Of a stretch of DNA of 64,000 nt, positions 1 to 9,200 are shown in pieces (the first letter of the stretch is position 1; the number at the start of each line of letters is the position of its first letter). Below the pieces are notes generated by a model, which was not told the DNA's origin, ran no database searches, and saw only the letters and a list, made by a program, of their open reading frames with translations. The translations under genes and the position numbers were made by a program. The stretch comes from Bacilli bacterium (GTDB lineage: Bacteria; Bacillota_I; Bacilli_A; RF39; UBA660), in contig CAAGEE010000010.1 in the NCBI GenBank assembly GCA_900768815.1, positions 29,741 to 93,740 of the forward strand. Direction: 5' to 3'.

Positions 1-161
1 TTCTTTTGTTTTCTATCTCTGAAAGCATATTGTCCAGAGTGCATTAATTGTTCTTTTGCTGACTTATAAAGTCTATGTTTACTACCAAAGTAACCTTTAG
101 CAGCTTTTAATACTTTTTTATGACGAGCTTTTGTAACTGCTCCGTTCTTTACTCTTGCCAT
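1..161 (-). CDS. rplT: 50S ribosomal protein L20, partial (5' part of gene)
   Basis: The first 53 codons of L20 run off the window edge. The N-terminus [20 protein letters not shown] is the classic L20 start, followed by the [16 protein letters not shown] region. L20 is an early-assembly 23S rRNA binding protein, and in Bacilli it also represses its own operon through the infC leader. It is preceded by GGAGGAAATAG and follows rpmI by about 20 bases, as the last gene of infC-rpmI-rplT. Confidence 0.97.
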   Translation of the reverse strand, partial: MARVKNGAVTKARHKKVLKAAKGYFGSKHRLYKSAKEQLMHSGQYAFRDRKQK

Positions 162-182
162 TTTCTATTTCCTCCTTTTAGA

Positions 183-368
183 TTATATTACGTTCTTAAT
201 TCTCTTTAAATCAGACTTATGAATAGTAGAACCCTTTCTACAAGCTCTGTTATAACTTGCTGATTTGTAACCAGTATTATGAATACTACCAGGTTTTCCA
301 ATTTTATAATCATTTTTACGTTTGTTTAAAACTTTCTTTAATCCACTATGTGTTTTAATTTTTGGCAT
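183..368 (-). CDS. rpmI: 50S ribosomal protein L35
   Basis: This 61-residue basic protein begins MPKIKTHSGLKKVLNKRKND, the L35 signature, and has the usual lysine/arginine-rich tail. It is slightly shorter than the common 64-66 residues. It binds the large ribosomal subunit. A strong AGGAGGAAATAAT site precedes the ATG. It lies between infC and rplT in the standard order and is presumably controlled by the same leader upstream of infC. Confidence 0.97.
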   Translation of the reverse strand: MPKIKTHSGLKKVLNKRKNDYKIGKPGSIHNTGYKSASYNRACRKGSTIHKSDLKRIKNVI

Positions 369-382
369 ATTATTTCCTCCTA

Positions 383-913
383 TTATTTATCTTTTTTTGG
401 TACTAATAACATAGTCATAGTTTTTCCGTCTAACTTAGGTTTTTGCTCTATATCCGCATAATCACTAACTCGAGATGCAAAACGATCAAGGACTTCTTTT
501 CCTAACTCAGTATGAGCTAGTTGTCTTCCTTTAAAACGAATTGTAAGTTTGATTCTGTCACCTTTTTCTAAATACTTAGAAGCATTACGAAGTTTAGTTT
601 CAAAATCACCTACATCAATAACTGGTGATAAACGATATTCTTTTAACTCAGACATATTAGCTTTTTGTTTCTTTAACGCTTCCTTTTCCTTCTTTTGCTT
701 TTCATAACGGAACTTATTATAATCCATTACTTTACAAACAGGTGGATTAGCATTAGGACTAATTAGTACTAAGTCTAGTGCTGCATACGAAGCAAGTGTT
801 AAAGCATCTTGAATTGACTTAACTCCTACTTGTTCCCCGTTAGGACCAATAACTAATACTTCCTTAGCCTTGATTTGATCGTTAATCAACATGTTATTCT
901 TATTGTTTGCGAT
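383..913 (-). CDS. infC: Translation initiation factor IF-3, probable ATC start
   Basis: IF-3 binds the 30S subunit and checks the start codon and initiator tRNA. The core motif LINDQIKAKEVLVIGPNGEQ and the C-terminal domain with KGRQLAHTELGKEVL are clear. The frame stays open further upstream (to about 1021), but that stretch is leader RNA with a hairpin. GGAGGTG lies 8 bases before an ATC codon at 913-911 (frame reading I-A-N-N-K-N-N-M). This gives 176 residues, the normal length. AUU/AUC starts on infC are a known feature that lets IF-3 control its own synthesis. A later ATG at 892 has no good ribosome site. Confidence 0.93.
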   Translation of the reverse strand: MANNKNNMLINDQIKAKEVLVIGPNGEQVGVKSIQDALTLASYAALDLVLISPNANPPVCKVMDYNKFRYEKQKKEKEALKKQKANMSELKEYRLSPVIDVGDFETKLRNASKYLEKGDRIKLTIRFKGRQLAHTELGKEVLDRFASRVSDYADIEQKPKLDGKTMTMLLVPKKDK

Positions 914-935
914 AAAAAACACCTCCAATATAATA

Positions 936-1066
936 AGAAAAGTGGATATAGAATCTATACCCACTTCAAAAACCAAAACAATAATATTTGAATTTATCAT
1001 TGGCATTTGACCTATTCGCATACTAGCAAATCAGGTGGATATAAATCTCTTTCCTTTTTTCTCGAC
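936..1066 (-). promoter_or_regulatory. L20-type leader with alternative hairpins upstream of infC
   Basis: In the transcript, AGTGGGTATAGA can pair with TCTATATCCACT just downstream (941-965), followed by a short CTTTTCTT run: a terminator-like hairpin. An earlier copy, TTTATATCCACCT (about 1033-1046), can pair with the same AGTGGGTATA strand, so the two structures exclude each other. Position and logic match the Firmicute L20 leader, in which L20 binding promotes termination. The pairing is seen in the sequence; L20 as ligand is inferred from the family. Confidence 0.7.
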
Positions 1067-1073
1067 TAGTACA

Positions 1074-1102
1074 ATTATATGCATAATTGCCTTATATGTC
1101 AA
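1074..1102 (-). promoter_or_regulatory. Sigma-A promoter of infC-rpmI-rplT
   Basis: Perfect consensus TTGACA (1097-1102), 17-base spacer, TATAAT (1074-1079), with predicted start near 1067. It places about 150 bases of leader ahead of infC, enough to hold the L20-type structure. Confidence 0.9.
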
Positions 1103-1143
1103 CGTTTTTTTACGTTTTTGTAATATTTTCTCAATATTTTTGC

Positions 1144-1998
1144 TTATTTTTCCTTAAATTTAACTTTTTCCTTATATTTTGGCTTAAAAAATACCCCGGC
1201 AAAGTTTCTACCACCCTTAGTAGGTTCATTACCGCCTTTAGGACTAGCCATACTATTAGAGTAATATCTAATATTTGTTCTTGTATCATCCATATTAAAT
1301 TCCATAGTATGAATATTTCTCTCTAAAAGTTCATTTTCTATTACTTGACGCATATTAATTTTAAACACACCATTCTCTTCTGTAATAGCTCCATCCCATA
1401 ACTTTCTATCTGTTGCCCATCTAGGATATGTATCATATGACCAATCACTACCAGCACAAGCACTAATATAAGCAACAATATCATCATCCTTACTATCATA
1501 TGCTCTTTGTAAAGCATCAACTACCATCATAGGCATCTTCTTATCAATAAGTTCAGCACTACAATGAGCAATTGCAACAGCTCCCTTTCTTAAATCGGCT
1601 GCCATAACAACAGGACAATCTGCTATTGGATGTCCAATAACAACACCAGGTACTTTATCAGTAGTAATTAAAATATCCTCTGGAATCGAAGTCATCCAGC
1701 CATCAGGATTAGCCTCAACAAACTCACGTGTAATCTCAAAACTACTACCATCCTTATTTTTTTGATCAGCAATAAAAATCTTACTAGCATCAAAACCATA
1801 ATGATCAGCCATAGCTCTTCTATGTCTTTCAAAGATAATCTGTCTAATTTCACTATTCAATTTAGAATCATGATCCACAAGTACACCAAATACAGCATAT
1901 AAATAAAACTTATCTAATCCACTTAAATTACTAAGACTAATAGAAGACATATTCATAGTTCCAAATTGATTTCCTACATCTATAATTTTTAAATTCAT
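1144..1998 (-). CDS. YfiH/PgeF-like (DUF152, multicopper polyphenol oxidase family) protein
   Basis: About 284 residues. The centre reads VVIGHPIADCPVV and then AVAIAHCSAEL, which fits the His...Cys...His metal/catalytic triad of the YfiH-LACC1 family: roughly H123, C128 and H145, with the family's 17-residue Cys-to-His spacing. The family acts on purine nucleosides (adenosine deaminase/phosphorylase-like). This member is divergent: the usual HAGW motif is AHCS. The frame also has an ATG nine bases earlier, overlapping the previous gene's stop as ATGA; I prefer the ATG at 1998 because AAGGA lies 8 bases before it. Either way it is coupled to the transglutaminase-like gene. Confidence 0.7.
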   Translation of the reverse strand: MNLKIIDVGNQFGTMNMSSISLSNLSGLDKFYLYAVFGVLVDHDSKLNSEIRQIIFERHRRAMADHYGFDASKIFIADQKNKDGSSFEITREFVEANPDGWMTSIPEDILITTDKVPGVVIGHPIADCPVVMAADLRKGAVAIAHCSAELIDKKMPMMVVDALQRAYDSKDDDIVAYISACAGSDWSYDTYPRWATDRKLWDGAITEENGVFKINMRQVIENELLERNIHTMEFNMDDTRTNIRYYSNSMASPKGGNEPTKGGRNFAGVFFKPKYKEKVKFKEK

Positions 1999-2003
1999 TA
2001 TTA

Positions 2004-3185
2004 TCATCCTTCCTGGTTATCTCTTCTTTTTGGTAAAGATGGAACTGTTTTTCTCTTTTCCTTATTTCTCGGCGGTAATGGTGGAATTACCTTTCTCTTT
2101 TCTTTATTTCTTACCGGTACACCATCACTATTTTTATCTCTTCTAGGTGGCAATGGCACAACACTCACACTAGTTCTATCTCCTCTTACTGGTAATGGTC
2201 TAACATAATTACTTTCTTCATTCCCACTATTTCTTTCACGATCAGAATGTTCAATTTCTGAGTAACTTTCATTTAAAAAAGACTTTCCATTTAACCCAAA
2301 ATTAATATCATAATATAATCTAGTACCATCTTCAAAATAAACTTCATTCCATTCATGCCCAGTTTTTCCATGCATACCACTAACTAAATAACAATTAATA
2401 TTAAAATATCTATTGCTTAATAAACTCTTAAATAATCTTGCTCTACCTGTACAAACACCCTTACCAGTTTGATATGTTGCAATCGGATCTGAATGTTCAA
2501 TACTAATAGGCCATTCCGTTCCATTAACAGTTCTACTACCTGCAAACTCCGTATTATTTTTTATCCATCTAAAAACATTGAAACATTTAACTTTATCATC
2601 CATCTTTTCAAAAGAATCACCATACTTAGCATAAAAATCAAAAACAATACTCTCTAACTCTGCGGCTCTATTAAAAGAATCTTTATCAAGTTTACCAATT
2701 ACCCTATAAAAATCTGTTTCACTTCTTCTTAATAACCACCAATCAAAATCATTTTCTCCAAAATAATGACTCCTTGACATAGCACATGTATTAGAAATCT
2801 TAACATTTTTAGGTAAATCCCATAACGAAATATTATCTTTTATTCTTATATGCATATTTGTAACATCTATAACAATATTTTTATTACTTTTCTTATGTGA
2901 AAAAGACTCAAGTAATAAATTCAATCCCGTTATATTGAAGGTTCCTCCTAAATTAAATATTACTTTTACTCCATCTGGCAATGCATTAACATGTTCAATA
3001 ATAGTATCTGGTATTAACTGATTATCATCAGGACTAGTAATAATTAATGTATCTTCTCCTGCTACATACCTATACTTAATACCATAAATATCCCTCCAAC
3101 TATTAACACCTGCTCGTTCATGTTTCAAACGATGAATATCATCTCTAAATGGATACTTAATTTTTTCTACTCTAATATCATCCAT
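2004..3185 (-). CDS. Transglutaminase-like protein with proline-rich C-terminal repeats
   Basis: About 393 residues. The middle holds a transglutaminase/protease-like core: TGKGVCTGRARLFKSLL (Cys near 245), GHEWNEVYF (His near 277) and LYYDINFG (Asp near 293), the order of the Cys-His-Asp triad. The last ~70 residues are basic with repeated proline motifs (PLPPRRD, PPLPPRNKEKRK, PSLPKRRD). There is no signal peptide, so a cytoplasmic location is likely. The start chosen is the ATG behind GAAGGGGAG; an upstream TTG is possible. The N-terminal ~200 residues are not recognised. Substrate unknown. It overlaps the following YfiH-like gene. Confidence 0.65.
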   Translation of the reverse strand: MDDIRVEKIKYPFRDDIHRLKHERAGVNSWRDIYGIKYRYVAGEDTLIITSPDDNQLIPDTIIEHVNALPDGVKVIFNLGGTFNITGLNLLLESFSHKKSNKNIVIDVTNMHIRIKDNISLWDLPKNVKISNTCAMSRSHYFGENDFDWWLLRRSETDFYRVIGKLDKDSFNRAAELESIVFDFYAKYGDSFEKMDDKVKCFNVFRWIKNNTEFAGSRTVNGTEWPISIEHSDPIATYQTGKGVCTGRARLFKSLLSNRYFNINCYLVSGMHGKTGHEWNEVYFEDGTRLYYDINFGLNGKSFLNESYSEIEHSDRERNSGNEESNYVRPLPVRGDRTSVSVVPLPPRRDKNSDGVPVRNKEKRKVIPPLPPRNKEKRKTVPSLPKRRDNQEG

Positions 3186-3256
3186 TCCAAACTCCCCTTC
3201 CAAGTCAGTTACATATTATAGCATAAAAGAACTCTTTTTTCAATAGAAAAAGGATT

Positions 3257-4620
<1,364 letters not shown>

Positions 4621-4633
<13 letters not shown>

Positions 4634-5400
4634 TTTAATTCCTCCATTCTTAACTGTTTTGGTCTATCTTTATCATTTTCTCTATTTTTAGCATCTTCAT
4701 TATGAGAAACTACTAAAGCTTCAAGTACTGGTAACACTTCTGGTGTAACTCTAACTCTAGGAGCTCCATAATCAACATACTCACATATCTCTTCACTTTT
4801 TCTTAAGAAAGTTACATTAATAAGATTAGATTCTTCTTCTTCTCTTCCAACTGCAACTTCTCCTTCACTAAGCATAGGACTAAATATATCAATTAAAAAT
4901 TCTTTTTCCCTATCTGTAATCTTTCCATTAACAGTTTCTAAATAAAATCTACAACTTCTATCATCTTCTATATATCCAGATTCCATATATCCAGTTGAAC
5001 CAGCAGTCGTAAGAAATACAGGCCCATATTCATAGAAATTTCTACTAAATACAAAATCCCATCTATCCCTCTCATACTTTGCATATATCTTATCTACTTG
5101 ATTATCACTAATAGGTCTATTAATACAAAGACTAGTACCATCAGAACTATCAACTACATATGAAACACCATGTAATGTATTTTTTCCAACAATATTAACT
5201 TTATGATAATCTAAGAAGTAATCAATAATTGAATTAATCTTCCCCTCATCTTCTAATGTTTTTAATCCTCCTATAAAACTATTACTCAAATTCATAGTCT
5301 TATATTTGCCTTTATTCTTTCTAACAATAATCTCATTAGCGTTAATAGCTATATTACTATAATCATTTTTCTCTAAATACTTAGAACCTATAATCTTCAT
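4621..5400 (-). CDS. Protein of unknown function, first gene of the glyS operon
   Basis: About 259 residues, beginning [14 protein letters not shown] do not recognise the family. It has no signal peptide or membrane segment, and a mixed alpha/beta composition. The frame stays open for 45 more codons upstream (to 5535), but that stretch contains a T-box element and lacks a ribosome site. The ATG at 5400 has GGAGGGTG eight bases before it, so I start there. It overlaps glyS by 13 bases and therefore shares glycine-responsive control. Whether its job relates to tRNA or glycine is unknown. Confidence 0.75.
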
Positions 5401-5541
5401 GTAATTATCACCCTCCAAATAAAAAACTTCCAGAATATCATAAGGACGAATATAAATCCGCGGTTCCACCTTACTTATTCTAGAAGAATCATCTCTAATA
5501 CTATACTGCTCCGAGTTCGCCACACTCATCATCACACATAT
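5401..5541 (-). promoter_or_regulatory. Short glycine-type T-box leader (probably translational)
   Basis: The T-box core AAGGTGGAACCGCGG (5458-5474 region) and the partner CGTCCTTA (5441-5448) are plain. The bulge UGGA would pair with a UCCA tRNA end, matching the U73 of tRNA-Gly. Upstream there is room only for a small hairpin, GAGT-GTGGCGA-ACTC (5513-5527), whose loop holds GGC, a glycine codon, and a second hairpin ATTCT-TCT-AGAAT. There is no clear terminator; instead UCCUU can pair with the ribosome site GGAGGG (5411-5416). Known: T-boxes read uncharged tRNA. Inferred: glycine specificity and translational mode. Confidence 0.75.
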
Positions 5542-5547
5542 AAATCT

Positions 5548-5576
5548 AATATACTCACATCACTGTAAAAAGTCAA
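5548..5576 (-). promoter_or_regulatory. Sigma-A promoter of the glyS operon
   Basis: TTGACT (5571-5576), 17-base spacer, TATATT (5548-5553). Predicted start near 5541, which limits the leader to about 140 bases before the ATG at 5400. Confidence 0.75.
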
Positions 5577-5579
5577 TAA

Positions 5580-6326
5580 CTAACAATTAAGTTGATTAAT
5601 TTTTTTTATAAAATCCTTACTTTTCAAATATAATCCCGTATACTTTTCATAGTACCCATCTAAAAACCGATTAATTTCCTTAGTTACTAAATCAGATACT
5701 TCTAACTTACTTATATTCTTTATATCTACATAATAATACATTCTAATCATCTTAATAGTCTTATCACTAACAAGACCTTCATTGCTATAGCAATTCCTAC
5801 AAATGTATCCAAAAGAGTCTACATTTAAAGTAACAATACCTTTATCACTTCCACATTTACTACAACAATCTATATAAGGTTTAACTCCTAAAAAATCAAG
5901 TAACTTTAATTCTAAAATATTTGTAAGAACAATCGGACTAAATCCTTCTTCTAATTTATTTAAAGAGTCTCTAAGTAAAGAAAAAATCTCTTTATCATTA
6001 TTCTGTTTAACTACTTGTAAAACTAAATCTATCATAAAAGATGCATAACTAACTCTCTCTAAATCCATAAGTATCTTCGAATAAGAATTAATCAAATCAA
6101 CAGTAATCAAAGTTGATAAGCCATTTTCTTTATAGTAAACATGAAAAGTACCATAAACTAACTTTCTACTAACTCCTCTAAGTTTACTCTTAATATTTCT
6201 ACATCCTTTAGACATAATCCCAATAAGCCCATACTTATCCGTTAAAACATTAAGTATTTTACTAGACTCACTATAATTAGTCTCACTTAAAACAATTCCT
6301 TCAAAACTCTCTATCTTCAAAATCAA
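5580..6326 (-). CDS. recO: DNA repair protein RecO
   Basis: This 248-residue protein has an N-terminal OB-fold start (EGIVLSETNYSESSKILNVL), where family members read EGIVL..., and a C-terminal zinc finger CSKCGSDKG...CRNCYSNEG. RecO loads RecA with RecR in recombinational repair. It lies directly after yqzL and era, the Bacillus order. The start is uncertain: TTG codons at 6326 and 6320 are in frame, and AAGAAG lies shortly before the first. No ATG is suitably placed. Confidence 0.93.
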   Translation of the reverse strand: MILKIESFEGIVLSETNYSESSKILNVLTDKYGLIGIMSKGCRNIKSKLRGVSRKLVYGTFHVYYKENGLSTLITVDLINSYSKILMDLERVSYASFMIDLVLQVVKQNNDKEIFSLLRDSLNKLEEGFSPIVLTNILELKLLDFLGVKPYIDCCSKCGSDKGIVTLNVDSFGYICRNCYSNEGLVSDKTIKMIRMYYYVDIKNISKLEVSDLVTKEINRFLDGYYEKYTGLYLKSKDFIKKINQLNC

Positions 6327-6410
6327 TCACTTCTTCTTTACTTGTTGTAACAAATTATAATACTTTATCTCTCCTGTTTTTCTAAATAAATCCCAAAGTA
6401 TCTTATCCAT
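6327..6410 (-). CDS. yqzL: YqzL-family small protein (27 aa)
   Basis: A 27-codon gene, MDKILWDLFRKTGEIKYYNL then LQQVKKK. Bacilli carry the tiny YqzL protein in exactly this place between era and recO, with the same W-x(2)-F-x(2)-TG-x-I pattern. GAGGTG lies 6 bases before the ATG, and the stop abuts the recO start. Function unknown. The ribosome site sits inside an imperfect hairpin (AAAATCA...TGATTTT), which may limit translation. Confidence 0.75.
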   Translation of the reverse strand: MDKILWDLFRKTGEIKYYNLLQQVKKK

Positions 6411-6463
6411 AAAAATCACCTCTATTAATATAGTGATGATTTTTAATATTTTTTATACAAATT

Positions 6464-7354
6464 TTAAATATCTTCTTCTTTTAATCCTAATTCTAAAAAG
6501 TACTTTTCTTGATCACGCCAATTCTTTAAAGTTTTAACATAAGTTTCTAAAAATACTTTCTTCCCTAAAAACTTCTCCATATCAAGTCTTGCTCTAGTAC
6601 CAATCTCTTTTAGCATTTGCCCATTCTTTCCAATAATAATCTTCTTTATATTATCTCTATCAACAACCACTAATACTTGAATATGAACAGTCTTTTCATC
6701 TTCCTCATAATTTTCAACGTAACAAGTAACTGTATGTGGAATCTCATCATGAGTAAGTTCTAATATCTTCTCTCTTACAAATTCCCCCATAATAAACTTT
6801 GTTGTTACATTAGTAAGATCATCCTCTGAATATATCGCATCCATCTCTGGTAAATATTTCTTTATACACTCAATTAGTACTGAAACATTATCATTCTTCA
6901 TTGCAGATATTGGAATAATCTCTTTAAAATCATATAACTCTTTTAATTCATTAATTCTCTCTAACAATACTTTCTTATCTTTAACTAAATCAATTTTATT
7001 TAGTAATAAAAACACATTAGCATCTTTTTCTTTTATTCTATCTAAGATAAATTGATCTCCCTTACCAAAACCTTTAGAAATATCTATCAAAAATAAAATA
7101 ACATCTACTCCTTCAGTATAAGTATAAGCTTTCTTATTCATTAAAGTTCCTAACTTATTACTAGGCTTGTGAATTCCTGGAGTATCTACAAATATTATTT
7201 GTGACTCATCATCATTATAAATTCCCTCTATAATATTTCTCGTAGTACCAGACACATTAGAAGTAATGGCTAACTTCATTCCTAAAATACTATTAAGAAG
7301 TGTACTTTTTCCAACATTTGGTCTTCCTACTAAACTAACAAATCCACATTTCAT
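6464..7354 (-). CDS. era: GTPase Era
   Basis: 296 residues. G-motifs are clear: GRPNVGKS (P-loop, residues 10-17), DTPGIHKP (G3) and LLNKIDLV (G4). The C-terminal KH domain has IIIGKNGQMLKEIG. Era assists 16S rRNA 3'-end maturation and 30S assembly. It overlaps cdd by 4 bases (ATGA-type coupling) and is followed by yqzL-recO, as in Bacillus. Confidence 0.97.
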   Translation of the reverse strand: MKCGFVSLVGRPNVGKSTLLNSILGMKLAITSNVSGTTRNIIEGIYNDDESQIIFVDTPGIHKPSNKLGTLMNKKAYTYTEGVDVILFLIDISKGFGKGDQFILDRIKEKDANVFLLLNKIDLVKDKKVLLERINELKELYDFKEIIPISAMKNDNVSVLIECIKKYLPEMDAIYSEDDLTNVTTKFIMGEFVREKILELTHDEIPHTVTCYVENYEEDEKTVHIQVLVVVDRDNIKKIIIGKNGQMLKEIGTRARLDMEKFLGKKVFLETYVKTLKNWRDQEKYFLELGLKEEDI

Positions 7355-7737
7355 TTTAAGTCCTCACTTCCAAATGGAAAAGGACAAATCTCTTCTACTG
7401 TATATTCCTTATATTCTCCAGTAGTTGCAAAACATCTAACAATGGCATCCTTATCAAAAAACTCTGAAATTACTTGTCTACATACAAAACAAGGCATACC
7501 AATCTCTCCTGATGATACCATTACATTTAACTCTTTAAAGTCCCCCTTTTTATATCCGGCACTAATAGCAGATACTATTGCAGTTCTCTCAGCACAAATA
7601 GTCGCTCCAAAACTAGCGTTTTCTACATTTACCCCACTAAACTCTACTCCATCCTTCACAACAACAATTGCTGAAACATGAAAGTCTGAATAAGGTGCAT
7701 AACTATTCTTTTGTAATTCTAATAATTTATCTTTCAT
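7351..7737 (-). CDS. cdd: Cytidine deaminase
   Basis: 128 residues with the zinc-dependent deaminase motifs ATICAERTA (Cys ligand plus catalytic Glu) and PCFVCRQ (two Cys ligands). The second motif differs from the usual PCGAC. It converts cytidine and deoxycytidine to uridine forms in pyrimidine salvage. It overlaps dgkA and era by 4 bases each, placing it in the same operon. Confidence 0.95.
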   Translation of the reverse strand: MKDKLLELQKNSYAPYSDFHVSAIVVVKDGVEFSGVNVENASFGATICAERTAIVSAISAGYKKGDFKELNVMVSSGEIGMPCFVCRQVISEFFDKDAIVRCFATTGEYKEYTVEEICPFPFGSEDLK

Positions 7738-8147
7738 AATAACCCTCCAATAAAGCTAATTAACTTAGGTATAAATATAATAAGTCCTATAATTGCTGAA
7801 ATAATAGCCATCATCAATACTCCAGCACTTGCTGTATCTTTTGTAGCCTTTGCTAAAGGATGAATCTCTGGTGAGGTTAAATCCACTAAATACTCAATCG
7901 AAGTATTAAAAAACTCAGCCATAAGCACTAAACCAATAAGTACTAAACAAACTAACCATTCCGTATAACTAATCTTTAAAATAAAACCAAATATTATAAC
8001 TAAAATCGCAATAACCGTATGTATCTTTAAATTCTGTTCTCCAACGTATGCCTGTAAAATACCTTCAAAAGCATATTTAAAACTATTAGTTAATCTCTTC
8101 TTATCAAGTTTTAATTCCTTAATTTTAATCTTATCTCGTGATACCAT
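7734..8147 (-). CDS. dgkA: Diacylglycerol/undecaprenol kinase family protein
   Basis: 137 residues with three membrane segments and the family motif MAEFFNTSIEYLVDL (usually E-x-x-NT-x-IE), plus KDTASAGVLM. The Gram-positive members phosphorylate undecaprenol, recycling the lipid carrier for wall synthesis. An N-terminal cytoplasmic stretch (LTNSFKYAFEGI) precedes the first helix. It overlaps ybeY by 17 bases and cdd by 4. Confidence 0.92.
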   Translation of the reverse strand: MVSRDKIKIKELKLDKKRLTNSFKYAFEGILQAYVGEQNLKIHTVIAILVIIFGFILKISYTEWLVCLVLIGLVLMAEFFNTSIEYLVDLTSPEIHPLAKATKDTASAGVLMMAIISAIIGLIIFIPKLISFIGGLL

Positions 8148-8580
8148 AACTACTTAATACCTCCTCTTGTTTAGCAAACATAACTTCTTCATCTTCCTTA
8201 GTCATATGATCATAACCAAGTAAATGATAAAAACCATGTACTGCTAAAAAAGAAAGTTCTCTTAGAAGTGAATGACCATACTCTTCAGCCTGAGCAATAG
8301 CCCTATCTATAGAAATATATATATCTCCTAAAACTCTTTCCTCAGTTGGCATAACAACACTATCTTCATCTTCTAAGGCAAATGTAATAACATCAGTTTC
8401 TCTATCAATATGTCTATAATTCTTATTTAACTCATGAATATAATCATTATCAACTATAATCAAATTAAAAGATGTATCAACTAACTTTTCTTTCTCAATA
8501 GCACTGAACAATACTTTCTCTACTGTTTCTAATTCCTCTATTTCTCTATCAGTCTGGTTAAAAATACAAACACTACTCAT
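8131..8580 (-). CDS. ybeY: Endoribonuclease YbeY
   Basis: 149 residues. The metal site HGFYHLLGYDH is the UPF0054 signature H-G-x-L-H-L-x-G-Y-D-H. The N-terminal half includes LNKNYRHIDRETDVITFAL, the conserved strand region. YbeY is a metal-dependent RNase for 16S rRNA 3' maturation and ribosome quality control. GGAGGTTGTT precedes the ATG. Confidence 0.96.
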   Translation of the reverse strand: MSSVCIFNQTDREIEELETVEKVLFSAIEKEKLVDTSFNLIIVDNDYIHELNKNYRHIDRETDVITFALEDEDSVVMPTEERVLGDIYISIDRAIAQAEEYGHSLLRELSFLAVHGFYHLLGYDHMTKEDEEVMFAKQEEVLSSYGITR

Positions 8581-8589
8581 AACAACCTC

Positions 8590-9195
8590 CTAAAACAATA
8601 CTACCAATATTACCACACCCAAAAGCAATATAGAAAGTATATTTAAAAACCATTCATTCTTTAAAACCTTAGGAAACTTATCACCAAACATATCAACTAT
8701 ATGATAAATATAAAAACCAATAGTACCACCTAACATATTCAATATAATATCATCAACATCAAATACTCTTCCTATAACTAATTGCACAGTCTCAATAGAA
8801 ATAGATGTAATAGCAGTCAATATAAATGGTACCAATAATTTCTTATTATCTAAATAGTAACTAACAAAGAATCCATAAGGTAAAAACATGACCATATTTC
8901 CAATTACGTTCTTAAAAAATAAACGACTGCCCATATTATAACGCAATATTTCTTTAAAAGGAATAAAATTATTACTAGACCAACTAACATCATCTTGAAA
9001 AGTAACCACTTGGAATAAACACATAATATATATTAAGAATGCTAAACTTAATAATTCCTTATATATTACAAATTTTTTCTTATTCTTAATTAAGTAACTA
9101 ATTCTTAAACTCACTATAACAACACATGAAATCAAAACCATTGGCCAAGTAATATTTATAACTCCATGTAATGTATTCGTAATTGGTTCTAACAC
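8590..9195 (-). CDS. VanZ-like membrane protein
   Basis: About 200 residues with five or so hydrophobic segments and the VanZ pattern: FIPFKEILRYN, then NVIGNMVMFLPYGFF, then SIETVQLVIGRVFDVDDIILN. VanZ family members are membrane proteins, some tied to teicoplanin tolerance, most of unknown role. A GTG at 9195, 8 bases after GGAGAG, is the likely start; another GTG is 9 bases earlier. It takes the position that phoH has in Bacillus between yqfD and ybeY. Confidence 0.85.
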   Translation of the reverse strand: MLEPITNTLHGVINITWPMVLISCVVIVSLRISYLIKNKKKFVIYKELLSLAFLIYIMCLFQVVTFQDDVSWSSNNFIPFKEILRYNMGSRLFFKNVIGNMVMFLPYGFFVSYYLDNKKLLVPFILTAITSISIETVQLVIGRVFDVDDIILNMLGGTIGFYIYHIVDMFGDKFPKVLKNEWFLNILSILLLGVVILVVLF

Positions 9196-9200
9196 TAGTA

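Noticed and set aside
914..1021. N-terminal extension of IF-3 (36 more codons in frame)
   Set aside because: It covers a leader hairpin and has no ribosome site; the extension has no IF-3 likeness, whereas the ATC start has GGAGGTG.
5401..5535. N-terminal 45 residues of the unknown gene before glyS
   Set aside because: They are encoded by the T-box element; no ribosome site, while GGAGGGTG precedes the ATG at 5400.
6327..6329. Alternative genetic code (TGA as Trp) in a Mollicute-like genome
   Set aside because: Many genes end in TGA at natural ends (yqzL, ATGA overlaps at 2004-2007, 7351-7354, 7734-7737), so TGA is a stop.
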